Below, piece after piece: positions 18,744-26,480 of a stretch of DNA of 35,403 nucleotides; positions within the stretch are counted from its first letter, which is position 1; each line of letters opens with the position of its first letter. The translations under genes were made by a program, and so were the position numbers. Source of the stretch: Methylobacterium sp. J-088 (lineage in GTDB: Bacteria > Pseudomonadota > Alphaproteobacteria > Rhizobiales > Beijerinckiaceae); assembly GCF_022829295.1 (NCBI RefSeq), contig NZ_JAKSYH010000075.1, positions 1-35,403 on the forward strand. The letters run 5' to 3'. The notes beneath the pieces were generated by a model. The model saw only the letters and a program-made list of their open reading frames with translations, was not told the origin of the DNA and ran no database searches.

Positions 18744-20381
18744 GTGAAGCCGGTCCTCGATCTCGTCACGAAGCTCGGGCCGGCCCGCATCGCCGCCATG
18801 GCGGCGGTGACGCTCACGCTCATCGGCTTCTTCGCGTTCATCATCCTGCGGGTCTCGCGCCCCGACATGGGCGTGCTGTTCTCCGACCTGTCGATGCAGG
18901 ATTCGGCGTCCGTCGTCCGCGACCTCGACAGCCGCGGCATCCGCTACGAGACGCGGGGCGAGGCCGGCCAGACGATCCTGGCACCCCGGGGCGACCTCGC
19001 CAAGCTGCGCATGGACCTCGCCGGCAAGGGCCTCCCGACCCAGGCCGGCGTCGGCTACGAGATCTTCGACAAGGGCGACGCGTTCTCGTCCACCAACTTC
19101 GTGCAGAACGTGAACCACCTGCGCGCCCTGGAGGGGGAGCTCGCCCGCTCGATCCGGGCGATCGGCCGGGTCCAGGCGGCGCGCGTCCACCTCGTCCTGC
19201 CGGAGCGGCGCCTGTTCGAGCGCGACCGGGAGAGCCCGAGCGCCGCCATCGTGCTGAAGCTGATGGGCGACCTCGATGCCGGGCAGGTCCGGGCGATCCG
19301 CCATCTCGTCGCCTCCGCGGTGGAGGGGCTGAAGCCCGAGCGGGTCTCGATCGTCGACGAGCGCGGCCGTCTGCTGGCGGATGGGGCCCGGGACGCCGAG
19401 GCCGACGTCGCCGGCGGCTACGAGGACCGGCAGGTCGGCCTGGAGCGGCGCCTGCGCGGCCAGATCGAGGATGTGGTCGCCGGCATCGTCGGGCCGGGCC
19501 GGGTCCGGGTGCAGGTCAACGCCGAGCTCGACCACAACCGGACCGAGAGCCGCTCCGAAACCTTCGACCCCGAGAGCCGCGTCGTCCGCTCCGCCCAGAC
19601 GCGGACCGAATCCTCGCAGACCAGCAACGCCGACGGGCAGGTCAGCGTCGGCAACGAATTGCCCGGCGCCAACGCCACCGACAAGGCGCCGGCTCCCAAA
19701 GACGCGACCAACAAGAACGAGGAGACCACGAATTACGAGATCTCCCGGGTGACCAAGACCGAAATCGCCGAGGGCGGCCGGATCAAGCGCCTGTCGGTGG
19801 CCGTGGTGGTCGACGGCGTCTACGCGCCCACGGCCGACGGGAAGCAGACCTACAGCCCCCGCGCGCCCGCCGAGATCGAGCGGATCACCGCCCTGGTGCG
19901 CAGCGCGGTCGGGTTCGACAAGGCCCGCGGCGATCAGATCGAGGTCGTCAATCTCCGCTTCGCCGAGGCGCCGAGCCTGCCGCAATTCAGCGAGCCGACG
20001 CTGATCCAGTCGCTGCTCGCCCCCACCAAGGAGGATGTGCTGCGCATGGCCGAGCTCGCCGTGCTGGCGCTCCTGACCCTGATCGTCCTGCTCACCGTGG
20101 TGCGCCCGCTGCTGCGGCAGGTGCTGGCGCCGGTGCCGGCCCCGCCATCGCTCGCCGCGGCGGGGGGCATGGGCATCGCGGCCGATGCCGCGGCGGTCGC
20201 GGGGCCTGCGGGGGGGACCATCACGATGATCGACCGGGACAATCCCACCGCCCGGCTGATGGAGTTCGCCAAGATCAACGGCCAGGTCCAGGCCGAAACC
20301 GTCCAGCGCGTGGTCGACATGGTCCGGGCGAGCCCCGCCGAGACCGTCGAGGTGCTGCGCGGCTGGATCCAGGAAGAGTAG
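18744..20381 (+). CDS. fliF: Flagellar MS-ring protein
   Basis: Forms the inner-membrane MS ring, the base on which the motor and export gate are built. 545 aa from GTG 18744; the Shine-Dalgarno sequence is weak. TM1 is about residues 16-36 (ARIAAMAAVTLTLIGFFAFI), followed by the YscJ/FliF ring domain (MGVLFSDLSMQDSASVVRDL, GVGYEIFDKGDAFSSTNF, RVHLVLPERRLFERD). The central FliF_C region includes TRTESSQTSNADG and NYEISRVTKTEI, and TM2 is about 435-457. The short C-terminal tail (residues 458-545) ends in METs-like helices that bind FliG. First gene of fliF-fliG-fliH-fliN-flbD; fliG starts 23 bp later. Confidence 0.96.
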   Translation: MKPVLDLVTKLGPARIAAMAAVTLTLIGFFAFIILRVSRPDMGVLFSDLSMQDSASVVRDLDSRGIRYETRGEAGQTILAPRGDLAKLRMDLAGKGLPTQAGVGYEIFDKGDAFSSTNFVQNVNHLRALEGELARSIRAIGRVQAARVHLVLPERRLFERDRESPSAAIVLKLMGDLDAGQVRAIRHLVASAVEGLKPERVSIVDERGRLLADGARDAEADVAGGYEDRQVGLERRLRGQIEDVVAGIVGPGRVRVQVNAELDHNRTESRSETFDPESRVVRSAQTRTESSQTSNADGQVSVGNELPGANATDKAPAPKDATNKNEETTNYEISRVTKTEIAEGGRIKRLSVAVVVDGVYAPTADGKQTYSPRAPAEIERITALVRSAVGFDKARGDQIEVVNLRFAEAPSLPQFSEPTLIQSLLAPTKEDVLRMAELAVLALLTLIVLLTVVRPLLRQVLAPVPAPPSLAAAGGMGIAADAAAVAGPAGGTITMIDRDNPTARLMEFAKINGQVQAETVQRVVDMVRASPAETVEVLRGWIQEE

Positions 20382-20404
20382 CGTAGGGCGTCGAGGGCAG
20401 CACG

Positions 20405-21451
20405 ATGGCGGCAGGTCTGGCAAATACCCTGGCGACGGTGGGCGGCGATTCCTTCGCGTCCATGCCCGGTCCGCAGCGCGCGGCCGCACTCCTGCTGATG
20501 CTCGGCGAGGAGGAAGGCGCGCCGATCTGGCAGATGCTGGAGGAGGAGGAGGTCAAGAAGGTCAGCCACGCGATGGTCCAGCTCGGCACGCTGGAGGTCG
20601 CCACCGTCGAGCGGCTGATCATCGAGTTCGTGACGAAGCTGAGCAACAGCGGCGGCATCTCGTCGAACTTCGAGCGGACCGAGGCGCTGCTCCTGAAGAT
20701 CTTCCCGAGCGATCAGGTCTCGCTGATCATGGCGGAGATCAAGGGCGCGTCCGGCAAGCGGGTCTGGGCCTCGATCGCCCAGGTCGATCCGGAGATCCTC
20801 GCCTCGTTCCTGCGCAACGAGTACCCGCAGACCGTGGCGGTGGTGCTGTCGCGGGTGCGGGCCGACTACGCCGCCAAGGTGCTGACCATCCTCCCCGAGG
20901 ATTTCGCGATCGACTGCCTCAACCGGATGCTGCGCATGGAGACGGTGCAGAAGGAGGCCCTGCGCCACATCGAGGAGACGCTGCGGGTCGAGTTCGTCTC
21001 GACCATCGCGCAGACCCAGCGCCGCGACGCGCACGAGATGATGGCCGACGTGTTCAACGCCTTCGACCGGCAGACGGAGGGTCGCTTCCTCGCAGCCCTC
21101 GATCAGGCGAATCGCGGCTCGGCCAAGCGCATCCGCGAGCTGATGTTCACCTTCGAGGATCTGCTGAAGCTCGATCCGGGCAGCGTCCAGACCCTGATGC
21201 GCTCGATCGAGGGCGAAACGCTCTGCCGGGCGCTCAAGGGCGCCAACGAGCCGACCCGGGCCTTCTTCATGAAGCAGATGTCGACCCGCGCGGCCAAGAA
21301 CCTCACGGACGAGATGGCCTCCCTCGGCCCGGTCCGCCTCAAGGAGGTGGACGAGGCGCAGACGCGGATGACCGAGATCGCCAAGGACCTGGCCGAGAAG
21401 GGCGAGATCATGATCGCCAAGAATAGCGCCGAGGAGGAGCTGGTCTATTGA
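20405..21451 (+). CDS. fliG: Flagellar motor switch protein
   Basis: C-ring protein coupling stator torque to rotation. 348 aa from ATG 20405, with GAGGGCA upstream. The N-terminal domain (residues 20-110, PQRAAALLLMLGEEEGAPIW) binds FliF. The middle domain has the EHPQT-type motif as NEYPQTVAVVLS (138-149). The C-terminal torque helix region includes RIRELMFTFEDLLKLDP, MRSIEGETLCRALKG and RAAKNLTDEMASLGPVRLKEVDEAQ. Its last bases overlap the start of fliH. Confidence 0.97.
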   Translation: MAAGLANTLATVGGDSFASMPGPQRAAALLLMLGEEEGAPIWQMLEEEEVKKVSHAMVQLGTLEVATVERLIIEFVTKLSNSGGISSNFERTEALLLKIFPSDQVSLIMAEIKGASGKRVWASIAQVDPEILASFLRNEYPQTVAVVLSRVRADYAAKVLTILPEDFAIDCLNRMLRMETVQKEALRHIEETLRVEFVSTIAQTQRRDAHEMMADVFNAFDRQTEGRFLAALDQANRGSAKRIRELMFTFEDLLKLDPGSVQTLMRSIEGETLCRALKGANEPTRAFFMKQMSTRAAKNLTDEMASLGPVRLKEVDEAQTRMTEIAKDLAEKGEIMIAKNSAEEELVY

Positions 21452-22059
21452 GCGCCCAGACCGCTCGGAGCGCCAAGCCGTTCCTGTTCGAAAACGACTT
21501 CCGCAGCGGGCGTCCCAGCGCCGAGGCCCAGCGCGCCGCCGAGGCCGCCGCCCGCGCCGAGGTGGACGCCCATGCCCGCGGCCTCCACGAAGGCCGCATC
21601 CAGGCCGAGGCGCAGATCCAGGGCCGGCTCGCCGACGCTCTGAACCGGCTGGCGCTGGCTGCGGCGGGCCTCATCGCCCAGGCCGACGCCCGGGATGCCG
21701 AGCGCGAGGTGCAGGCCGTCGAGGTGGCGATGCTGATCGCCCGGAAGGTCGCCGGCGACGCGCTCGACGCGGCCCCGCTCGCCGGCATCGGCGAGGCGGC
21801 GCGCGCCGCCCTCCAGCACTTGCGCGGCGTGCCCCACCTCGTTGTGCGGGTCCACGACAGCCTGGTCGAGGAGGCCGAGACCCTGATGAAGCGCCTGGCG
21901 CGCGAGCGCGGCTACGAAGGCCGCCTCGTCGTGCTCGGCGACCCCGAGATGGCGGCGGGCGATGCCCGCATCGAATGGGCCGACGGCGGCATCGTGCGGG
22001 AGCGCGCCCGCATCGAGGCGGCGGTTCTGGACGCCCTCGGCCTGGCTCAGAATTCCTGA
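21448..22059 (+). CDS. fliH: Flagellar assembly protein FliH (FlbE-type)
   Basis: Regulates the export ATPase FliI and links it to FliN at the C-ring. 203 aa from TTG 21448, whose TTGA overlaps the fliG stop by 4 bases; GAGGAGGAG about 8 bases upstream supports this start. The N-terminus PFLFENDF resembles the short FliN-binding segment. Residues 25-70 are Ala/Glu/Arg-rich and probably coiled coil (AQRAAEAAARAEVDAHARGL), and the C-terminal part (ERGYEGRLVVLGDPEMAAGDARIEWADGG) matches the FliH/YscL domain. In Caulobacter the same position is held by flbE. fliN follows after 10 bases. Confidence 0.88.
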   Translation: MSAQTARSAKPFLFENDFRSGRPSAEAQRAAEAAARAEVDAHARGLHEGRIQAEAQIQGRLADALNRLALAAAGLIAQADARDAEREVQAVEVAMLIARKVAGDALDAAPLAGIGEAARAALQHLRGVPHLVVRVHDSLVEEAETLMKRLARERGYEGRLVVLGDPEMAAGDARIEWADGGIVRERARIEAAVLDALGLAQNS

Positions 22060-22069
22060 AGGAAGCCCG

Positions 22070-22402
22070 ATGTCCGACGATTTCAGCCTGCCCCAGCTCG
22101 GCGAGAACGACACCGACTACGCGGCCGGCTCGATCCGCGACGCGCCGACCACGCCGAAGACCGCCGCCGATCTCGAGCAGCTGTTCGACGTGCCCGTGAT
22201 GGTCTCGGCGGTGCTGGGCTCCGCCCGGATGCCGATCGGCGACCTGCTCCGGATGGCGCCCGGCGCCGTGCTCGAACTCGACCGGAAGGTCGGCGAGGCG
22301 ATCGACGTGTTCGTCAACAACCGGCTGGTCGCCCGCGGCGAGGTCGTTCTCGTCGAGGACCGGCTCGGCGTGACGATGACCGAGATCGTCAAGGGCGAGT
22401 AG
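22070..22402 (+). CDS. fliN: Flagellar motor switch protein FliN
   Basis: C-ring subunit that docks FliH and sets rotation direction. 110 aa from ATG 22070 with GAAGGAAG upstream. The first 35 residues are acidic and flexible. The SpoA domain covers about 37-108: LFDVPVMVSAVLGSARMPIGDLLRMAPGAV, ELDRKVGEAIDVFVNNRLVARGEVVLVEDRLGV, TMTEIV. It is close to the family minimum length. A 13-bp tandem duplication spans its stop codon. Confidence 0.96.
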   Translation: MSDDFSLPQLGENDTDYAAGSIRDAPTTPKTAADLEQLFDVPVMVSAVLGSARMPIGDLLRMAPGAVLELDRKVGEAIDVFVNNRLVARGEVVLVEDRLGVTMTEIVKGE

Positions 22403-22418
22403 GCCGGGCGAGTAGGCC
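22393..22418 (+). repeat. 13-bp tandem duplication across the fliN stop codon
   Basis: GGGCGAGTAGGCC occurs twice head to tail (22393-22405 and 22406-22418), followed by a partial third unit (GGGCG). The first copy carries the fliN stop TAG. It looks like a recent slippage event in the fliN-flbD gap. Confidence 0.8.
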
Positions 22419-22486
22419 GGGCGCGTGATTTTTGGGACGCGGGCGCCGGGGGCTGTCCGCGCCATGAGCTCTGAGAGGAACGAACC

Positions 22487-23845
22487 ATGCGGCTCCTGAT
22501 AATCGGGCGGCTGAACGGCGAACTGATCACCGCCTCGAAGATCGCCATGCAGCGCGGGGCCTCCGTGACGCAGGCCGATGCCGTGCCGCAGGGCCTCAAC
22601 GTGCTGCGCGCCCGCGGCGCCGATCTGATCATGATCGACGTGTCGCTGCCGATCGCCACCCTCGTCGCAGCCCTTGAGGTGGAACGGATCCGCACCCCCG
22701 TGGTCGCCTGCGGGGTCTCGGCGGACGCCTCGGCCGCCGTGGCGGCGATCCGGGCGGGCGCCAAGGAGTACATTCCGCTTCCGCCCGACCCCGAGATGAT
22801 CGCCGCGGTGCTGGAGGCGGTCGCCACCGACCGCGCCGCCTTCGTGTGGCGCGATCCATCCATGGAGCGGGTGGTCAAGCTCGCCGAGCAGGTCGCCCGC
22901 TCGGAAGCCTCGGTGCTGATCACCGGCGAGAGCGGAACCGGCAAGGAGGTGCTGGCCCGGCACGTCCACCAGAAGTCCAACCGGGCGGGCAAGCCCTTCG
23001 TCTCGGTCAACTGCGCGGCGATCCCCGAGGCTTTGCTCGAATCCGAGCTGTTCGGCCACGAGAAGGGCGCGTTCACCGGCGCGGTCGCCCGGCGCATCGG
23101 CCGGTTCGAGGAGGCCAATGGCGGCACGCTGCTGTTGGACGAGATCTCCGAAATGGATGTGCGCTTGCAGGCCAAGCTGCTGCGCGCCCTTCAGGAGCGG
23201 GTGATCGACCGGGTCGGCGGCACGGCCCCGGTGCGGGTCGATATCCGGGTGCTCGCCACCTCCAACCGCAACCTCGCCGAGGAGGTCCGCAAGGGCACGT
23301 TCCGCGAGGATCTGTTCTACCGCCTGAACGTCGTGGCCCTGAAGCTGCCGCCGCTCCGCGAGCGGCCGGCCGACATCCTCGAACTCGCCGCGCATTTCGC
23401 CAAGAAATACGCCGCGGTGAACGGCGTGTCGGTCCGCCCCCTCTCGGCCGAGGCGCGGGCGCTGGTGCTGAAGAACCCCTGGCGCGGCAACGTCCGCGAA
23501 TTGGAGAATACCCTGCACCGGGCGGTTCTGCTCGCCTCCGGCGACGCGATCGGACCCGAGGCGATCCTGTCCCCGGACGGCGAGACGATCGCCTTGGAGG
23601 GCCCGGCGACACGCGCCGCGCAGGCAGCCGAGGCCGCGACCCGCGGGCTGGTGGGACGGACCGTGGCGCAGGTCGAATGCGACCTGATCCTCGATACCCT
23701 CGACCATTGCCTGGGCAACCGCACCCACGCGGCCAAGATCCTCGGGATCTCGATCCGAACCCTGCGCAACAAGCTCAACGAGTACGTCTCGTCGGGCCTC
23801 GACGTAGCGGAGCCCGGCGGCGTGCGGAGCGCAGCCTTCGGATAG
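22487..23845 (+). CDS. flbD: Sigma-54-dependent flagellar transcription activator FlbD
   Basis: 452-aa NtrC-type activator that opens sigma-54 promoters of late flagellar genes and in Caulobacter represses fliF. The start is ATG 22487 with GAGAGGAACGAACC upstream. The N-terminal receiver-like domain (1-118) keeps a possible acceptor Asp51 (LIMIDVSLP) but lacks the acidic pair after the first strand (LLIIGRLNG), so ordinary phosphorylation is doubtful. The AAA+ domain has Walker A GESGTGKE (147-154), the sigma-54 loop GAFTGA (194-199), Walker B GGTLLLDE (212-219) and PPLRERP with an Arg finger. A Fis-type HTH is at about 411-432 ([20 protein letters not shown]). Its Caulobacter partner FliX is not in the window. 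Last gene of the fliF operon. Confidence 0.95.
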   Translation: MRLLIIGRLNGELITASKIAMQRGASVTQADAVPQGLNVLRARGADLIMIDVSLPIATLVAALEVERIRTPVVACGVSADASAAVAAIRAGAKEYIPLPPDPEMIAAVLEAVATDRAAFVWRDPSMERVVKLAEQVARSEASVLITGESGTGKEVLARHVHQKSNRAGKPFVSVNCAAIPEALLESELFGHEKGAFTGAVARRIGRFEEANGGTLLLDEISEMDVRLQAKLLRALQERVIDRVGGTAPVRVDIRVLATSNRNLAEEVRKGTFREDLFYRLNVVALKLPPLRERPADILELAAHFAKKYAAVNGVSVRPLSAEARALVLKNPWRGNVRELENTLHRAVLLASGDAIGPEAILSPDGETIALEGPATRAAQAAEAATRGLVGRTVAQVECDLILDTLDHCLGNRTHAAKILGISIRTLRNKLNEYVSSGLDVAEPGGVRSAAFG

Positions 23846-23937
23846 GGCCGCGCCGATCAGAGGGATCGGGTTCTGGAGGCGATGCGCGTCTCCGACCCGC
23901 CTTCATCGATCTTCGAAGCCCGCACGGGAGGACGGCT

Positions 23938-23964
23938 CCGCACCCGCCAAGCGCATCGGTGCGG
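23938..23964. terminator. Hairpin between convergent flbD and hypothetical gene
   Basis: CCGCACC (23938-23944) and GGTGCGG (23958-23964) form a perfect 7-bp stem with a 13-base loop, 93 bases beyond the flbD stop and 37 bases beyond the end of the minus-strand gene. A possible two-way terminator; the plus side is followed by a moderately T-rich GTATTCTT. Confidence 0.35.
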
Positions 23965-24000
23965 CTCCCGCGGATCGTATTCTTCCAGGCTGCGCGCGAT

Positions 24001-24285
24001 CTACCGACGCCCGGTTTTCGCCGCCTGATCGCTCTCGTTCTGAGCGGCATAGGCCGCGTCGAGCTTGCGCAGCGAGGCGTAGCGGGCGACGTCACCCTCC
24101 ACGTCGCGGATCGTCTCCTCGACGAGATGGCGCTGGAGCGCGACGCGCGGATCGTTGGGCGGCAGCGCTTCCCGCTCCTGCAGGCGAAGCACGGCCTGCC
24201 GCACAACGGTGTAGACCGCCTCGCGCTCCTCCCGGGTCATCGACGGCTGGATCGCCTTCGCGACAAGATCGGAGAAATCCGACAT
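24001..24285 (-). CDS. Hypothetical protein, small and helical
   Basis: 94 aa from ATG 24285, with ACGGACC just upstream. It is charged and probably all-helical: MSDFSDLVAKAIQPSMTREE, REAVYTVVRQAVLRLQEREA, then RHLVEETIRDVEGDVARYAS. No signal peptide, TM or known domain. Strong third-position G/C bias supports coding. It is on the opposite strand to the flagellar genes, directly downstream of the KpsE-like gene (99 bp), so the two could share a transcript. A flagellar role is possible from position only. Confidence 0.7.
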   Translation of the reverse strand: MSDFSDLVAKAIQPSMTREEREAVYTVVRQAVLRLQEREALPPNDPRVALQRHLVEETIRDVEGDVARYASLRKLDAAYAAQNESDQAAKTGRR

Positions 24286-24327
24286 GGTCCGTTAGACTTC
24301 GCTCTTCCATCGGGCGCCGGGACCGCC

Positions 24328-24358
24328 GGGCCGCCCCCCTCTACAGACCGGGCGGCCC
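24328..24358 (-). terminator. Inverted repeat downstream of the KpsE-like gene
   Basis: GGGCCGCCC (24328-24336) and GGGCGGCCC (24350-24358) form a perfect 9-bp GC stem with a 13-base loop, 27 bases after the stop of the minus-strand exporter gene. No T-run. It could terminate or attenuate transcription into the 94-aa gene. Confidence 0.4.
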
Positions 24359-24384
24359 CGGATCCAGAGGCGCGCTGCAGCCGC

Positions 24385-25692
24385 CTACATTCTCTGGTCG
24401 CGGATACCCGCGATCAGAAGCGAGGACGAGCTCCAGATCACGAAGAAGCAGAAGAACGCGACCAGCAGCGTGTGGCCGCGCTCCGGGTAGAGGCTATCCG
24501 TCGGCAGGACCGGCGGCACGAAGGTCGCCAGGAAGATATGCTGCTTGGAGGCCGCGACCCGCGCCCGGTCGAGCAGCAGATGGGCCGATTCCTCGAGTTT
24601 CTCGGCGATCGTCCGCTCGACGAGCAGACCCTCGTACTGGAGCAGCGCTTCGGTCAGGTTCGCGCCGCCCGCAGCGCCCGAACTCGTCATCTCGTCCTGC
24701 AGGATCTTCATCTGCTGGTCGATGGCCGTGATGTTGGCGACGAGCGTCTGGATCGAGCGCGAGCGCTCGTCCAGGCTGGAGCTGCGCAGGACCTGGAGGT
24801 CGTTCTCGGCCTTGAGCTTGTCCTTCTTCAGCAGCGTCAGGGTTGCCAGCGTCCCCTCGGCGGACTTGACCGGATCGATCACCCCCCACTGGTTGCGGAA
24901 GGATTGCAGGGCAATGTGCGCCTTGCTCAGGCGCTCCTGCGCGGTTCTGGCGTCGGTCTCGGCCTGGACGACCATGTCGGCCTGCGCGCGCTTCGAGATG
25001 TCGTTGATCAGCGCCTCGGAGCGCGTGACCACTTCGCGGGCGATGGTCAGGGCGTCCTCGGGCGTGAACGCCCGAACCGACAGGCGGATCACGCCCGAGA
25101 TCGAGTCGATATGCGCGATGACGTGCGTGCGCCAATACTGGGTCAGATCCTCGATCGGGTCGGTCGGATCAAACCGCGTCCAGAAATCGGCCTCCTGGCG
25201 GGAGAACATCTTGGACAGGCCGATGCTCTTCTCGAGCGACTCGACCATGGTCTGGCTGGCGATGTAGTCGCGGACGATGAAGCTGTCCTGGCTGTTATGC
25301 TTCTGAATGAGGTTCGTGTATTGGCCGAGGGAGATGTTCTCCATCGGTTCGACGTTGCCGCGCACCGTGAACTGGGCCTCGGCGACGTACTGGTTCGACG
25401 CGAAGCCGAACAGGTACAGCCCGACCACGAGGGTCGGCAAGAGGACGAACAAGCTGATGCGGCGGATGATCCGCGCGCCGTAGCTCGACGTGTCCTCCCG
25501 GCGCGGGCGCAGGCCGGGCAGTTGGGTCCAGTCCAGGCGCTTGCGAATCGCGGTGGCCAGAGCCTGGGCGCCGCGCTTCTCCGGAACCGGCCGGATCGTC
25601 TCCGCGCTCCGCCGCAGCTCGGTCATCGTCGGGGCTGCGAACGTCACGATCTCGCTTTCGCGCGTGTCGTCTTTGACGTCGTCGAGGCTCAT
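24385..25692 (-). CDS. KpsE/BexC-type polysaccharide export inner-membrane protein
   Basis: 435-aa polysaccharide co-polymerase of the capsule export (PCP-3) type, which spans the periplasm and works with an ABC transporter and an outer-membrane Wza-like channel. A basic cytoplasmic region (1-76) is followed by TM1 at about 78-98, then a long periplasmic domain starting YVAEAQFTVRGNVEP with SIGLSKMFSRQEADFWTRFDPTDP (read in parts), coiled-coil helices in the middle (RTAQERLSKAHIALQSFRNQ, KKDKLKAENDLQVLRSS), PPVLPTDSLYPERG before TM2 and TM2 at about 408-430. No tyrosine-kinase domain. None of the partner genes (kpsM, kpsT, kpsD) is here. It lies inverted within the flagellar region. Confidence 0.87.
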   Translation of the reverse strand: MSLDDVKDDTRESEIVTFAAPTMTELRRSAETIRPVPEKRGAQALATAIRKRLDWTQLPGLRPRREDTSSYGARIIRRISLFVLLPTLVVGLYLFGFASNQYVAEAQFTVRGNVEPMENISLGQYTNLIQKHNSQDSFIVRDYIASQTMVESLEKSIGLSKMFSRQEADFWTRFDPTDPIEDLTQYWRTHVIAHIDSISGVIRLSVRAFTPEDALTIAREVVTRSEALINDISKRAQADMVVQAETDARTAQERLSKAHIALQSFRNQWGVIDPVKSAEGTLATLTLLKKDKLKAENDLQVLRSSSLDERSRSIQTLVANITAIDQQMKILQDEMTSSGAAGGANLTEALLQYEGLLVERTIAEKLEESAHLLLDRARVAASKQHIFLATFVPPVLPTDSLYPERGHTLLVAFFCFFVIWSSSSLLIAGIRDQRM

Positions 25693-25839
25693 CCGCTCTG
25701 TGTTCCTGGGTCTGCGCCGGTTCCGCTGATGCGGCGCCGGCCAAGGGGCGGCCCGTGCGCGGAACCGGAATCCCGTTCTTTTAGGCCCTTTTTATGGCGC
25801 CCGGGTCGACCTGCGGGGCGGGGCGACGGGCGACCGAGA

Positions 25840-25941
25840 GCGCTCTCCGCCGAAGTGGACACCGGTTCGGCGCAAGAGAGCGCGTCACAACAAAAGCTTG
25901 GAGCCGCGCTCGATTGCGACGCGATCGGGCACGGCTCTAGC
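25840..25941 (+). repeat. Structured 102-bp intergenic repeat, copy B
   Basis: Second copy of the element at 18523-18624, same strand. Its inner stem is CGATTGC-GAC-GCGATCG: relative to copy A one G-C pair became A-T (both sides changed) and one C-G became a T-G wobble, so pairing is kept. The outer stem is GGAGCCG/CGGCTCT. It lies in the gap between the divergent exporter and [2Fe-2S] genes and ends 32 bases before the latter's ATG. Confidence 0.7.
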
Positions 25942-25973
25942 CCGATGCCGGTATCACGCCCTACTTTCTCCGG

Positions 25974-26417
25974 ATGATGACAGAACCACGCTCAACGGGC
26001 GACGCCGATCGTCCCGCTGCCGGTCGGCCTGGCGGCCGCTCGGCCAAAACCAAGCTCACCGACATCGTGGTGGTCTGCTCCAAATGCGCCAAGCGGCAGG
26101 GCCTGCGCGCGAGCGCCGTGCGCGCGCTCCTGAAGAAGGCCGGGAAACAGGCCGCCCAGGAGGCGTCGGGCACCCGGAGGAAGCTCCGCATCGTCGAGTC
26201 GGGTTGCCTCGGCCCGTGCCCGAAGCGTGCTATCGCGGTCGCCACCGGTGCGAGCCTCGCGGCCGGCCGCGTGATCCTGCTCGATCCCGAGGCCGGGCCG
26301 GCGGAGGCGCTCGCCGCCATCCTCCAACCCATCCCGCCGCGCCGGCCGTCCCCTGAATTCGGCCCCAATACCGTTCTAGCGGCGGTACCACATGACGAAT
26401 CGCCGCCGGCGCGCTGA
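25974..26417 (+). CDS. [2Fe-2S] thioredoxin-like ferredoxin-type protein
   Basis: 147 aa from ATG 25974 (or the adjacent ATG 25977). Four cysteines are spaced like a thioredoxin-fold [2Fe-2S] domain: C35 and C38 in VVVCSKCAKRQG, then C78 and C82 in VESGCLGPCPKRAIAV. Between them is a helical basic segment (VRALLKKAGKQAAQEA), and after them VILLDPEAGPAEALAAIL. The first 28 residues and the last 30 are low-complexity. The cluster is inferred from spacing; a DUF1636-like metal-binding protein is an alternative. Function is unknown. The HpnL-like gene starts 63 bases later on the same strand. Confidence 0.75.
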   Translation: MMTEPRSTGDADRPAAGRPGGRSAKTKLTDIVVVCSKCAKRQGLRASAVRALLKKAGKQAAQEASGTRRKLRIVESGCLGPCPKRAIAVATGASLAAGRVILLDPEAGPAEALAAILQPIPPRRPSPEFGPNTVLAAVPHDESPPAR

Positions 26418-26480
26418 CCGGCACAACTTGGAGCCGCTCCTGGTGCCCGCCTTCAGACACGTCACGCACGCACTGCGACC

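Noticed and set aside
18511..18747. Small frame containing EVDTGSAQE
   Set aside because: The same peptide recurs near 25855 because it is translated from the intergenic repeat; it is not a protein family.
18156..20489. A minus-strand frame of about 780 codons opposite sciP and fliF
   Set aside because: Same antisense pattern; no family features.
22846..25977. A plus-strand frame open for over 1000 codons
   Set aside because: It is out of frame with flbD and antisense to the exporter gene; composition is the Arg/Gly/Pro-rich shadow typical of GC-rich DNA, and it runs through the structured repeat.
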